Notes under the pieces: model-generated
Database searches by the model: none
What the model was told of the DNA's origin: nothing
What the model saw: only the letters and a program-made list of their open reading frames with translations
Assembly: GCA_013416485.1 (NCBI GenBank)
Contig: JACCEO010000004.1
Location: 1 to 64,000, forward strand
Direction of reading: 5' to 3'
DNA length: 64,000 nucleotides
Source of the DNA: Alcaligenaceae bacterium
GTDB taxonomy: Bacteria; Pseudomonadota; Gammaproteobacteria; Burkholderiales; Burkholderiaceae_B
In this document: piece after piece, positions 1 to 8,002 of the stretch
Numbering within the stretch: the first letter of the stretch is position 1
How the letters are laid out: every line of letters begins with the position of its first letter
Position numbers and translations under genes: made by a program

Positions 1-247
1 GGCAGTCAACGTGTGCGTAGTGACGCGCAGGAGTTTCGTACTCAACGTGCGAAGTGCTGATGGTGATACCGCGTGCTTTCTCTTCGGGAGCCGCGTCAAT
101 TTGGGCGTAACCCTTAGCGTCGCCGCCGTAGGTTTGGGCCAGGACGGTAGTAATCGCTGCCGTCAACGTGGTCTTGCCGTGGTCAACGTGACCAATCGTG
201 CCGACGTTCACGTGCGGCTTGTTCCGTTCAAACTTACCTTTTGCCAT
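1..247 (-). CDS. tuf: Elongation factor Tu, N-terminal part (cut by window edge)
   Basis: EF-Tu delivers aminoacyl-tRNA to the ribosome in a GTP-dependent way. The minus strand from 247 reads [20 protein letters not shown] followed by VDHGKTT, which is the universal EF-Tu start with the P-loop GHVDHGKT. Only about 82 residues of roughly 396 lie in the window; the rest runs off the left edge. The gene follows tRNA-Tyr, tRNA-Gly and tRNA-Thr on the same strand, the classic tRNA-tufB arrangement, so it is probably cotranscribed with them from the promoter near 738-766. A GGAG-like ribosome-binding site (ggactcc on the plus strand) precedes the ATG. Identification is certain; which tuf copy it is cannot be told. 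Confidence 0.97.
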   Translation of the reverse strand, partial: MAKGKFERNKPHVNVGTIGHVDHGKTTLTAAITTVLAQTYGGDAKGYAQIDAAPEEKARGITISTSHVEYETPARHYAHVDC

Positions 248-290
248 GGCGGACTCCTGACTATGGAATAATGCTTTAAATAGATAAAAG

Positions 291-365
<75 letters not shown>

Positions 366-417
366 AACTATTTTGTTGCTATTTGCCTTTACAGGCAAAA
401 TATTGATATCAGTACAC

Positions 418-491
418 TGGAGCGGGTGAAGGGAATCGAACCCTCGTCTTTAGCTTGGAAGGCTATTGCTCTACCATTGAGCTACACCCGC
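418..491 (-). tRNA. tRNA-Gly(TCC)
   Basis: The minus strand gives acceptor stem GCGGGTG/CACCCGC, D arm with AGCTCAATGGTAGAGC, anticodon loop CTTCCAA (anticodon TCC), T loop GGTTCGATTCC and an encoded CCA. It sits between tRNA-Tyr and tRNA-Thr in the tRNA-tuf transcript. Confidence 0.97.
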
Positions 492-635
492 ACGTGATTC
501 ATTCAACACCCGCACAACCTATGGCCGGAGCCTGCAATTACTGCTAGTACTTAAAAAATGAAAATGCGCTGTGCGCATTACTATCTATAAATACTAATAA
601 TTTGCTGGCGTCTTACTGCTACAGCCAAAAGCGCT

Positions 636-722
636 TGGTGGTGGGAGTTGGATTCGAACCAACGTAGACGCAGGGTCAACAGATTTACAGTCTGCCTCCT
701 TTAACCACTCGGACATCCCACC
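636..722 (-). tRNA. tRNA-Tyr(GTA)
   Basis: This is an 87-nt type II tRNA with a long variable arm. The acceptor stem GGTGGGA pairs with TCCCACC, the anticodon stem CAGAC/ATCTG region carries anticodon GTA, the T arm is GGTTCGAATCC, and CCA is encoded. It is the first gene of the tRNA-tuf transcript, directly behind a strong promoter. Confidence 0.97.
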
Positions 723-737
723 GAAAGCGAACTGCGA

Positions 738-766
738 ATTATGCACGCAATTTAAAGTGCTGTCAA
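738..766 (-). promoter_or_regulatory. Sigma-70 promoter of the tRNA-Tyr/Gly/Thr-tuf operon
   Basis: On the minus strand a consensus -35 TTGACA (plus-strand tgtcaa, 761-766) and a -10 CATAAT (plus-strand attatg, 738-743) are separated by exactly 17 nt. Transcription would begin around 730, a few bases ahead of tRNA-Tyr. The near-consensus boxes fit a highly expressed stable-RNA operon. Confidence 0.85.
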
Positions 767-830
767 CTACCTAACGACTAATTGTCGTATTTTTAACGAA
801 ATACTGCTGATTTCAGCATTTATTTCGATT

Positions 831-1769
831 TTATGCCTGATCACTGGCCTGTATTACGCCTGCTAGACCCTGACGCTCAAGTAAGTTATTTAAGTGTTCC
901 CAATCATGAAAATCAATTAATAACTGACCCTTATTTTTTGCGCCAACCTTCAAGCTGACTTTCGTTCCTAAATGATCTGACAATGCCGATTCCAAGCGGA
1001 CCACATCACCAGAGCGTTCAATTGGCTTGCGCGCCTGGCGAGTATTTGCTTCTTCAGCTTCACGCAATGTACGCCCTACGAGCTTCTCAGTATCACGCAC
1101 TGACAAGCGTTTGGCAATCACCTCGTTGGCCAAAAGTATTTGCGTTGCAGCATCTACAGCCAACAACGCCCTTGCGTGGCCCATATCAATATCGCCTGCA
1201 AGCAGCATGGTTTGCACCGGACCCGTCAGGTTAAGCAAACGCAATAAATTGCTAGTTGCCGAGCGCGAACGACCTATCGCCTGGGCTGCCAGCTCATGTG
1301 TCATGCCGAACTCATCCAATAAGCGTCGCACACCATGCGCTTCTTCCAAAGGGTTCAAGTCTTCGCGCTGGATGTTTTCTATCAACGCCATGACAGCAGC
1401 ATTTTCATCCTGGACTTCGCGTACCAGGACTGGAACTTCTTTCAAACCTGCCAGCTTCGCAGCACGAAAACGCCGTTCACCAGCAATAATTTCATAAGTT
1501 CCGGGTTTTGAGCCGGTTAAGGGACGCACCAAAATTGGCTGCATAATGCCCTGAGCACGTATCGAATCAGCCAGTTCGTTTAGGGCTTCTTCGTCCATGC
1601 GTGTACGCGGTTGATATTTACCAGCACGTAAAACTGTCAATTTCAAGGTAGACGGATGCCCGTTATCGTCCACACCCTGTGTTTTACCTAGATTTTTTAA
1701 AGCGCCAGTATCTTCGCCCAATAAAGCGTCCAGACCTCGGCCTAAGCCTTTAGGTTTCTTTGTTGCCAT
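831..1769 (-). CDS. parB: Chromosome-partitioning protein ParB
   Basis: ParB is the CTPase clamp that loads at parS, spreads and is moved by ParA to segregate the origin. The 312-residue product has a basic N-terminus (KPKGLGRGLDALLG), the nuclease-like N-terminal domain with the nucleotide motif GERRFRAAKLAG near residue 97, the ENIQREDLNPLEEA segment near residue 132, a helix-turn-helix region (AAQAIGRSRSATSNLLRLL) and a C-terminal dimerisation domain. It follows parA by 21 nt, and its target parS sites lie about 3.5 kb away upstream of mnmG. Length and motif order are normal for chromosomal ParB. Confidence 0.97.
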   Translation of the reverse strand: MATKKPKGLGRGLDALLGEDTGALKNLGKTQGVDDNGHPSTLKLTVLRAGKYQPRTRMDEEALNELADSIRAQGIMQPILVRPLTGSKPGTYEIIAGERRFRAAKLAGLKEVPVLVREVQDENAAVMALIENIQREDLNPLEEAHGVRRLLDEFGMTHELAAQAIGRSRSATSNLLRLLNLTGPVQTMLLAGDIDMGHARALLAVDAATQILLANEVIAKRLSVRDTEKLVGRTLREAEEANTRQARKPIERSGDVVRLESALSDHLGTKVSLKVGAKNKGQLLIDFHDWEHLNNLLERQGLAGVIQASDQA

Positions 1770-1790
1770 TGTTTTATTCCTTAATGCGGT

Positions 1791-2606
1791 TTAACGGGGC
1801 GGCCTAGCCTGCTCCAGCAAAGTGGATTTTTTCACTTGCTTCATCAATTCATTGCCAAACTCAACGTAGGCTTTAGCCCCGCGTGAGTTTCGATCGTAAA
1901 TAACACCCGGTAAGCCATGACTGGGCGCCTCGGCAAGGCGTACGTTGCGCGGTATTATCGTTTTATAGACTTTATCGCCAAAATGATTTTCTATTTGTGC
2001 CGATACCTGTTGCTGCAAAGTAACCCTGGTATCAAACATCACTCTAAGCAAACCAATTAGCTGCAACTGCGGATTAATGTTGTGATGCACGCGTTTTATT
2101 GTGTTGACCAAATCAGATAAACCTTCCAACGCAAAGTACTCACATTGCATAGGTACTATCACCCCATTGGCTGAGGCCAAGCCATTGAGCGTAAGTAACG
2201 ATAACGTAGGCGGACAATCGATTAAGACAAAATCATATTCATGGGCAATTTGATCAATAGCTAACTTCAGTTGCTGTTCACGTTGATCCATCTGAATCAA
2301 ATCGATTTCAGCACCTGATAGTTCGCGGTTTGCTGGTAACACATCGTATTTTCCAGCTTCTGACCTGACTCTGGCTTTCGCTATGCTGGCCTCGCCTATC
2401 AAAACCTGGTACAAATTTTGATCAACTGTATTTTTGTCTATTCCACTGCCCATAGTCGCATTACCCTGGGGATCCAAGTCAATTAACAAGACTTTTTTAC
2501 GCGACATAGCCAGCGCCGCTGCCAGGTTGATTGCTGTGGTGGTTTTACCCACACCACCTTTTTGATTGGCAACGCAAAATATGTGGGCGGATTTGCTGTT
2601 ATTCAT
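1791..2606 (-). CDS. parA: Chromosome-partitioning ATPase ParA (Soj)
   Basis: ParA is a deviant Walker-type ATPase that binds nucleoid DNA and pulls ParB-parS complexes. It has the deviant Walker A KGGVGKTTTA at about residues 16-25, the A' motif LLIDLDPQGN and the Walker B-like FVLIDCPPTLS. I place the start at ATG 2606 (MNNSKSAHIF), giving 271 residues: it has the ribosome-binding site AAGGAAATCC and forms an ATGA overlap with the stop codon of rsmG. The open frame could extend five codons to a TTG inside rsmG, which is less likely. It is coupled to rsmG upstream and parB downstream. Confidence 0.97.
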   Translation of the reverse strand: MNNSKSAHIFCVANQKGGVGKTTTAINLAAALAMSRKKVLLIDLDPQGNATMGSGIDKNTVDQNLYQVLIGEASIAKARVRSEAGKYDVLPANRELSGAEIDLIQMDQREQQLKLAIDQIAHEYDFVLIDCPPTLSLLTLNGLASANGVIVPMQCEYFALEGLSDLVNTIKRVHHNINPQLQLIGLLRVMFDTRVTLQQQVSAQIENHFGDKVYKTIIPRNVRLAEAPSHGLPGVIYDRNSRGAKAYVEFGNELMKQVKKSTLLEQARPPR

Positions 2607-3277
2607 GGATTTCCTTGGCAATTCAAACTAAGCAAACAACGCTGAGCATCAAGCTCAGGAACTGTCAGCGGATAAATAGCATTTACCTGCCACGGGGTTT
2701 CAGCATGCAATATGTTGATTTCCTCATCAGGATGGCGCCCTTTCATCGCTAGCAACTGCCCTCCTGAGGCGATATGCCTACCCGCCAAGGATACAAAATC
2801 CAATAACGAGGCAAAGGCACGAGAAACGACGATATCCGCTTGTAGGGGCTCTATTGTCTCGACACGAGTATGACTGACTTCTAAATTAGGTAAACCTAGC
2901 ACACCTATCATGTGACGAATAAATGCGGTTTTCTTTTCCACAGCATCTATGCAATGCACCCGCCATTCAGGGTGCAAAATAGCTAACACTACGCCTGGTA
3001 GGCCAGCTCCTGAGCCCACATCAACAATCAAAGGATTGTTTACTGTGTTTTTATCCAGTATATTACGAAATGTAGGCTCAACAGCCATACTATCAAATAC
3101 ATGCTGAATTAACATCTGTTCCGGGTTTTTAAGCGCCGTTAAGTTATAACTGCGATTCCAACGCTGGATTTGATTTAAATATTCCAACAACAATTCAGAT
3201 TGCTTTGGTGTCAATGAAATTGTTAATTGTTTTGCTGCCAGGTTTAAACGCTGCTGAAAATCTACAGAGTGCACCAT
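2603..3277 (-). CDS. rsmG: 16S rRNA (guanine-N7) methyltransferase RsmG (GidB)
   Basis: RsmG uses S-adenosylmethionine to methylate G527 of 16S rRNA (E. coli numbering). The 224-residue protein has the SAM-binding motif VDVGSGAGLPGVVLAILHP near residue 84, preceded by the family's RWNRSYNLTALK segment near residue 40, and VVSRAFASL further on. Its ATG overlaps the stop codon of mnmG by one base and its stop overlaps the parA start, so the mnmG-rsmG-parA-parB genes are translationally linked, the usual arrangement near bacterial origins. Confidence 0.97.
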   Translation of the reverse strand: MVHSVDFQQRLNLAAKQLTISLTPKQSELLLEYLNQIQRWNRSYNLTALKNPEQMLIQHVFDSMAVEPTFRNILDKNTVNNPLIVDVGSGAGLPGVVLAILHPEWRVHCIDAVEKKTAFIRHMIGVLGLPNLEVSHTRVETIEPLQADIVVSRAFASLLDFVSLAGRHIASGGQLLAMKGRHPDEEINILHAETPWQVNAIYPLTVPELDAQRCLLSLNCQGNP

Positions 3278-5193
3278 TACGCAACATTCCTTCTGTGATG
3301 CATACGCTTAATATAAATTAACAGCAACGATATCGCCGCAGGTGTAATCCCAGGAATCCGGCTAGCCTGCCCTATTGTCTGTGGACGACTAACTTTTAGC
3401 CTATGCCTAACTTCCATGGACAAGCTATCAAACGTGTCATAGTCAATATCGTTTGGAATAAGCTGGGCATGCTGTTCTGCTTGCCTGTCTATAGTTTCTT
3501 GTTGCTTAGCAATGTAGCCAGAATACTTAACCTGGATTTCCACCTGTTCAGCAGCCACTGGATCAAGCAAGCCTGGGCCAGCTATTGCAACGCCATCATC
3601 ATTATGTAAATTAACTAATGCGCTATAGCTAACTTCTGGACGTTTCAATAAATCATACAAACAATACTCACGTTCCAATGCCTTACCAAATGCAGCTTCG
3701 GCTTTATGGGCTGAAATTACTTTGGGACTTAACCAAGTCGTTTTAAAACGTTCAATCTCTTTGGCTACTGCATCACGTTTACGATTGAAGGCATCCCAAC
3801 GGACATCATCAACCAAGCCTAGTTGGCGGCCTATTTCGGTTAAGCGCATATCGGCATTGTCTTCACGCAGGCTTAAACGATACTCTGCTCGTGAGGTGAA
3901 CATTCTATAGGGCTCAGTAACGCCTTGTGTAATCAAGTCATCTACTAACACCCCTAAATACGCTTGATTACGTTCCGGTGACCAACCTTCCAGACCTTTA
4001 GCTAAACGAGCAGCATTCACACCAGCTAATAAGCCTTGAGCAGCAGCTTCTTCGTAGCCTGTGGTCCCATTAATTTGACCAGCAAAAAACAGTCCTTTTA
4101 TGGCACGGGTTTGCAAGGTAGCATCTAGTTCACGTGGATCAAAATAGTCATATTCGATCGCGTAGCCTGGACGCATAATCAAGGCATTTTCCAGTCCTGG
4201 CAAAGTACGTACTAAAGCCAATTGAATATCAAACGGCAGGCTAGTAGATACTCCATTTGGATATATCTCTGTAGAACAAAGCCCCTCTGGTTCCAAGAAT
4301 ATTTGATGACTGGTTTTATCTGCAAATCTATGTATTTTATCTTCTATGGATGGACAGTAGCGCGGACCTACTCCTTCTATAGTTGCATTATCGCTATACA
4401 TAGGCGATCTATCTAAACCTGACCTAACTATATCATGTGTCTTTTCATTGGTATGTGTAATCCAACAAGGCATTTGTTGGGGATGCATATCCACACTACC
4501 CATATAAGAGAATACAGGGATAGGGTCTAGGTCACCATCTTGAACCAAGGTTTTGGAAAAATCAATGGTTCTTGCATTTATACGAGGTGGCGTACCAGTT
4601 TTCAAACGGCCCTGCGGCAGCTTAAGTTCTTTCAAACGTTGAGCCAAAGAAATCGAAGGTGGATCGCCCGCACGACCAGCAGAATAATTATCCAGGCCCA
4701 CATGGATTAAACCATTCAAAAATGTGCCAGCAGTAAGAACAACTGTACGTCCTTTAAAGCGCAATCCTATTTGAGTAACCGCACCGACAACCTTATCGCC
4801 TTCCAAAATCAAATCTTCAACAGATTGTTGGAATATATAAAGATTTTCTTGACTCTGCAATATCGTACGTATTGCACGACGGTATAAAGATCTATCTGCT
4901 TGAGCACGAGTAGCCCTTACAGCTGGACCTTTAGATCCATTAAGAATTCGAAATTGTATGCCTGCCTGGTCTGTAGCTAATGCCATGCTACCCCCCAACG
5001 CATCAATTTCTTTTACTAAATGCCCTTTTCCTATTCCACCAATAGAGGGATTACAAGACAACTGACCTAAAGTGTCCATATTGTGAGTTAACAATAAAGT
5101 GCTAGCACCAGTACGAGCAGCTGCTAATGCAGCTTCTGTTCCGGCATGGCCGCCACCAATCACAATCACATCAAATTCGTCTGGATAAATCAT
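3277..5193 (-). CDS. mnmG: tRNA uridine-5-carboxymethylaminomethyl modification enzyme MnmG (GidA)
   Basis: MnmG, with MnmE, installs the cmnm5 group on the wobble uridine of several tRNAs, using FAD, NADH and methylenetetrahydrofolate. The 638-residue length is typical. The N-terminal dinucleotide fold [19 protein letters not shown] (residues 11-29), the signature [18 protein letters not shown] near residue 44, the [11 protein letters not shown] segment and the conserved C-terminal helices are all present. Its partner mnmE, often adjacent in proteobacteria, is about 26 kb away here. Transcription likely starts in the parS/DnaA-box region upstream. Confidence 0.97.
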   Translation of the reverse strand: MIYPDEFDVIVIGGGHAGTEAALAAARTGASTLLLTHNMDTLGQLSCNPSIGGIGKGHLVKEIDALGGSMALATDQAGIQFRILNGSKGPAVRATRAQADRSLYRRAIRTILQSQENLYIFQQSVEDLILEGDKVVGAVTQIGLRFKGRTVVLTAGTFLNGLIHVGLDNYSAGRAGDPPSISLAQRLKELKLPQGRLKTGTPPRINARTIDFSKTLVQDGDLDPIPVFSYMGSVDMHPQQMPCWITHTNEKTHDIVRSGLDRSPMYSDNATIEGVGPRYCPSIEDKIHRFADKTSHQIFLEPEGLCSTEIYPNGVSTSLPFDIQLALVRTLPGLENALIMRPGYAIEYDYFDPRELDATLQTRAIKGLFFAGQINGTTGYEEAAAQGLLAGVNAARLAKGLEGWSPERNQAYLGVLVDDLITQGVTEPYRMFTSRAEYRLSLREDNADMRLTEIGRQLGLVDDVRWDAFNRKRDAVAKEIERFKTTWLSPKVISAHKAEAAFGKALEREYCLYDLLKRPEVSYSALVNLHNDDGVAIAGPGLLDPVAAEQVEIQVKYSGYIAKQQETIDRQAEQHAQLIPNDIDYDTFDSLSMEVRHRLKVSRPQTIGQASRIPGITPAAISLLLIYIKRMHHRRNVA

Positions 5194-5252
5194 TTTTCTC
5201 GCTCACGCGATACAGTTTTCTAAACAACCATTATACGACCTGACTTGTTCTT

Positions 5253-5268
5253 TGTTTCACGTGAAACA
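5253..5268. promoter_or_regulatory. parS: parS centromere site 1 (perfect palindrome)
   Basis: TGTTTCACGTGAAACA is a perfect 16-bp palindrome identical to the widely conserved bacterial parS consensus bound by ParB. It lies 60 bp upstream of the mnmG start, in the same cluster as parA and parB. This is direct sequence identity to an established consensus. Confidence 0.93.
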
Positions 5269-5295
5269 TAAGAGTTTGTGACTTACAGGTTTTTA

Positions 5296-5311
5296 TGTTC
5301 CACGTGAAACA
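5296..5311. promoter_or_regulatory. parS: parS centromere site 2 (one base off)
   Basis: TGTTCCACGTGAAACA differs from the perfect parS site 43 bp away by a single base (C for T at position 5). The core CACGTG and the right arm are intact, so ParB binding is expected. Two closely spaced sites make a ParB loading cluster next to the origin. Confidence 0.85.
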
Positions 5312-5319
5312 AAAATTTT

Positions 5320-5440
5320 ATATAAACAAAATCAAAAACGTTATTTATAAAAAATATTATCTAAACTAAATGCCTGTGGATAACCTTGTGGAAAAGATGT
5401 GGGGAAATAGTGTATAACTTACATTTATAAATATGACACT
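5320..5440. other. AT-rich stretch with DnaA box upstream of mnmG
   Basis: The spacer between mnmG and the cold-shock gene is strongly AT-rich and contains a perfect DnaA box TGTGGATAA at 5375-5383, followed by a weaker ttgtggaaa at 5385-5393. Such boxes are known at mnmG-proximal origins and at DnaA-regulated promoters. With one good box it is more likely a regulatory or accessory origin site than the main origin; the 7.2-7.9 kb spacer is richer in boxes. Confidence 0.6.
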
Positions 5441-5448
5441 CAAACAAC

Positions 5449-5474
5449 AAATGCCCTGACGTATCAGGGCATTT
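5449..5474 (-). terminator. Terminator hairpin of the cold-shock gene
   Basis: A perfect 11-bp stem AAATGCCCTGA / TCAGGGCATTT with a 4-nt loop starts about 35 nt after the cspA stop codon on the minus strand. The sequence after it (GTTGTTTG) is only moderately T-rich, but the A/T-ended stem is typical of an intrinsic terminator, possibly bidirectional. Confidence 0.7.
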
Positions 5475-5507
5475 ATGTACTTATTTAGTGTTACGACAAG
5501 GTAAAAC

Positions 5508-5714
5508 TTATATAGGGCGAATTTCAGAAGCCTGCGGTCCTTTTGGACCGTCTGTTACTTCGAACTCTACTTCTTGACCTTCATCCAGGCTGCGATAGCC
5601 TTTTCCTTGGATGGCAGAAAAATGTGCAAACACATCTGTGCTGCCAGCGTCAGGGGTGATGAAACCGAAACCTTTATCGGCGTTAAACCATTTAACTTTG
5701 CCCTTTTGAGCCAT
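5508..5714 (-). CDS. cspA: Cold-shock domain protein (CspA family)
   Basis: This is a small single-stranded nucleic-acid-binding RNA chaperone. The 68-residue product starts [20 protein letters not shown], with the RNP1 motif KGFGFI and RNP2 motif DVFAHFSAI, and ends SEIRPI. The ATG at 5714 gives the family's standard length of 66-70 residues; an open frame five codons longer is not needed. It is a single gene with its own terminator, divergent from the aminotransferase gene. Which Csp paralogue it is cannot be decided. Confidence 0.95.
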   Translation of the reverse strand: MAQKGKVKWFNADKGFGFITPDAGSTDVFAHFSAIQGKGYRSLDEGQEVEFEVTDGPKGPQASEIRPI

Positions 5715-5873
5715 GATGCTAGTTTCCAAAAAAATTAACCAAAAATACCAGCAATGAGCATAACTACGCTTCAGGTAATAAACCTATACATGTTTACCCG
5801 GATGTGGTTTTTCCCCCGCATAGCCTTGTCATAACCTAATTCTTAATTTGATTTTTTATTGTGAACTAGAACC

Positions 5874-7043
5874 ATGAATATTCTATCCAAACTCCCAGAT
5901 GTAGGGACGACTATTTTTACGGTAATGAGCCAATTGTGTGTGGATCATAAAGCCATTAATTTAGGACAAGGGTTTCCAGATTTTCATCCTGATTCAAAAT
6001 TGGTTAATTATGTTACCCAAGCGATGAACGATGGATATAACCAGTATCCACCTATGACGGGTATACCTGCTTTACGCACAGCCATTGCGACAAAAGTCGA
6101 GACTCTTTATGACAAAAAATATGATGCGAACACAGAAATCACAGTAACCAGTGGTGCTAGCGAAGCCTTGATGGCCAGCATATTGGCTTTTGTACACACT
6201 GGCGATGAAGTCATCATTATCGAACCCTTTTACGACTTATACATACCAGCAATTAAATTAGCAGGTGGTGTACCTGTGATTGTTTCGATGCAAGCGCCTA
6301 CCGAGGCTAATCCAAGATACCAAGTGGATTGGGACAAAGTCGCCAAAGCTGTTACTAATAAAACTCGTATGTTGATTCTGAATTTTCCCCATAATCCTAC
6401 AGGAATAAATTTGGATGAATCAGACTTAGATCAACTAGAAGCCATAGTCAATAAACACGACATCATTTTGTTATCTGATGAAGTTTACGAGCACATTATT
6501 TTTGACGGTAAACATCATCAAAGCTTAGCCAAGCGTGAGCGTCTGGCTGCAAATTCTATTGTGGTTTCATCTTTTGGGAAAACTTACCATACCACAGGAT
6601 GGAAAGTTGGCTATTGCTGCGCACCTGCTGTTTTGAGCACAGAAATTCGTAAAGTTCACCAATTTATGGTGTTTACCGTGCCTTCACCTTTGCAAGTAGC
6701 CTTGGCCAATTACATGACAGATCCAGTACCTTACTTAAATTTGTCCGAGTTTTATCAACCTAAACGAGATCGCTTATTCCAGGGATTAAAAAATACCCGT
6801 TTTGTACCTTTGCATAGCGAAGGTACATTTTTTCTTTTGGCTAGCTATGAAAAAATTTCCGATTTACCTGAGTCGGAGTTTGCTCATTGGCTGACCACTA
6901 CCCACGGAGTAGGTGGAATCCCAGTTTCTGCATTTTATGAAAATTCAGCAGCTACGTCCTCAAACCATGGATTGATTCGTTTTTGTTTTGCAAAACAAGA
7001 CCATACCTTGGACGATGCACTAGAAAAATTAGCAGCTATTTGA
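5874..7043 (+). CDS. PLP-dependent class I/II aminotransferase (methionine/kynurenine aminotransferase-like)
   Basis: This cytosolic fold-type I PLP enzyme transfers amino groups to 2-oxo acids. Of its 389 residues, GFPDF and the NFPHNPTG motif near residue 178, SDEVYEHIIFDG near residue 203, and SSFGKTYHTTGWKVGY near residue 232 with the PLP-binding lysine (FGK) are visible. The overall pattern resembles E. coli YbdL (methionine aminotransferase) and kynurenine-oxoglutarate transaminase. Substrate specificity cannot be told. It is a single gene with a terminator overlapping its stop codon, lying immediately left of the candidate origin and pointing towards it. Its codons are noticeably richer in A/T than those of the genes to the right. 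Confidence 0.9.
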   Translation: MNILSKLPDVGTTIFTVMSQLCVDHKAINLGQGFPDFHPDSKLVNYVTQAMNDGYNQYPPMTGIPALRTAIATKVETLYDKKYDANTEITVTSGASEALMASILAFVHTGDEVIIIEPFYDLYIPAIKLAGGVPVIVSMQAPTEANPRYQVDWDKVAKAVTNKTRMLILNFPHNPTGINLDESDLDQLEAIVNKHDIILLSDEVYEHIIFDGKHHQSLAKRERLAANSIVVSSFGKTYHTTGWKVGYCCAPAVLSTEIRKVHQFMVFTVPSPLQVALANYMTDPVPYLNLSEFYQPKRDRLFQGLKNTRFVPLHSEGTFFLLASYEKISDLPESEFAHWLTTTHGVGGIPVSAFYENSAATSSNHGLIRFCFAKQDHTLDDALEKLAAI

Positions 7044-7053
7044 GCTAATTTTT
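7023..7053 (+). terminator. Intrinsic terminator overlapping the aminotransferase stop codon
   Basis: A perfect 10-bp stem AAAAATTAGC / GCTAATTTTT closes a 10-nt loop and ends in a run of T. The left arm lies in the last codons of the aminotransferase gene and the TGA stop (7041-7043) lies in the loop and right arm. It would stop transcripts before they enter the candidate origin. Confidence 0.75.
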
Positions 7054-7177
7054 TGAAATTACATAAAAAAGTAAGAATTATTTCCTCCTGAACCTGATCG
7101 ATTGCCAGCAGTATACCTGTTGAAATTTTTTAGGTTTAGCAAAAAAATAGTGTTGTGCAGTTAGGTTTATCTATTCT

Positions 7178-7410
7178 TTTTATATATATAAAGATGATTA
7201 CTAATGGGTGTCTGTGGATAACTAGAACAACTCAAATAAAAAGTTAATTTTCAATAGCTTATACGTTTTTTTTGTTGCGGATAAACAAGTTTTTATCGTT
7301 GGATGAATCGGGCATAACTTTATTTGTTTGTACTAGAACTGTACTTATGCCTACATAGTCCACAGGGTATCCACACTTGCTCTACTTAGTAGTTATCCAC
7401 AGGCTCAAGG
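7178..7410. repeat. Origin module A (direct repeat copy 1)
   Basis: Copy 1 of a direct repeat with its partner 440-441 bp to the right. In order it contains the AT tract TTTTATATATATAAAGA, then ACTAATGGGTG, a perfect DnaA box TGTGGATAA (7213-7221), a GGATGAATCGGGCATA element (7301), TCCACAG (7359), a near-perfect box GTATCCACA (7367-7375) and a perfect box TTATCCACA (7393-7401) followed by GGCT. The first 46 bp match copy 2 at 43 positions. Confidence 0.85.
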
Positions 7411-7617
7411 TGTTGAACACTGAAAATTCATAAAAATTTTATTATGTAACTATGTGTTTCTTCCAAAGCATGCTTGAAATTTCTAGATAACAGCAAATTC
7501 ACATTTTCATGTTCTAAGGTTTTCATCTAAAAAGTTTTCAGGTGGAAGCCTTTTTTTATGCATCATATTTTTAAAATTTGGAAAAAGACAAACATTGCTC
7601 CATCAGTTGTTCATTAG

Positions 7618-7850
7618 TTTTATATATATAAAGACTATAACTAATGGGTGTCTGTGGATAACTCGAATAACTTTAAAAATCAGTTTTAAAACAACAGTTT
7701 AGATGATCTTTTTAGAGGTTGATAAATGACCTTAAAAGCGTGGATGATTTGGGTATATCTTTTTTGATTAGACCAGGGCCACGACTTACTAGAGAATAAT
7801 CCACAGCCTATCCACAACAGGCTTTCATAGAGCTTATCCACAGGCTGTTT
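7618..7850. repeat. Origin module B (direct repeat copy 2)
   Basis: Copy 2 has the same elements in the same order and nearly the same spacing as copy 1. They are the AT tract (7618), a perfect DnaA box TGTGGATAA (7653-7661), GGATGATTTGGGTATA (7742), near-perfect boxes TAATCCACA (7797-7805) and CTATCCACA (7808-7816), and a perfect TTATCCACA (7834-7842) followed by GGCT. Between the outer boxes there are 180 bp in copy 1 and 181 bp in copy 2. Confidence 0.85.
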
Positions 7851-7891
7851 TTAGGTATACGTTTGAATTTACGGTAGTTTATGGCAGGCAC

Positions 7892-7938
7892 AGCTAGGCT
7901 TATCACCATGAATTACACGGTGATAGTTAGGCTTAGCT
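7892..7938. other. Long inverted repeat between origin and HD-GYP gene
   Basis: Stem TATCACC (7901-7907) / GGTGATA (7919-7925) with outer arms AGCTA / TAGCT. It lies just beyond the 3' end of the minus-strand HD-GYP gene and may act as its terminator or as a transcription barrier protecting the origin. There is no clear T tract, so the role is uncertain. Confidence 0.4.
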
Positions 7939-8002
7939 ACTTGAAATGAAGTGTTGAAATGTGCGGTTTTAGCAGGGTGCTAGTGTGTAACTTCGACAGC
8001 TA

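Larger units (their letters stand above)
7054..8002. other. oriC: Candidate chromosomal replication origin (oriC)
   Basis: This gene-free spacer of about 950 bp is very AT-rich and holds four perfect DnaA boxes and at least three with one mismatch, in two direct modules. Each module begins with an alternating TA tract that could act as the unwinding element. Two parS sites lie 1.9 kb to the left, as expected near an origin. Against this, the gene-strand switch (minus to plus) is at 37.3-37.5 kb beside dnaA, where only one DnaA box is seen. A hand count of a few lines shows C above G on the plus strand left of 5 kb and mostly, but not always, G above C from 8 kb on. Inference: oriC is here; a full cumulative skew is needed to settle it. 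Confidence 0.65.
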
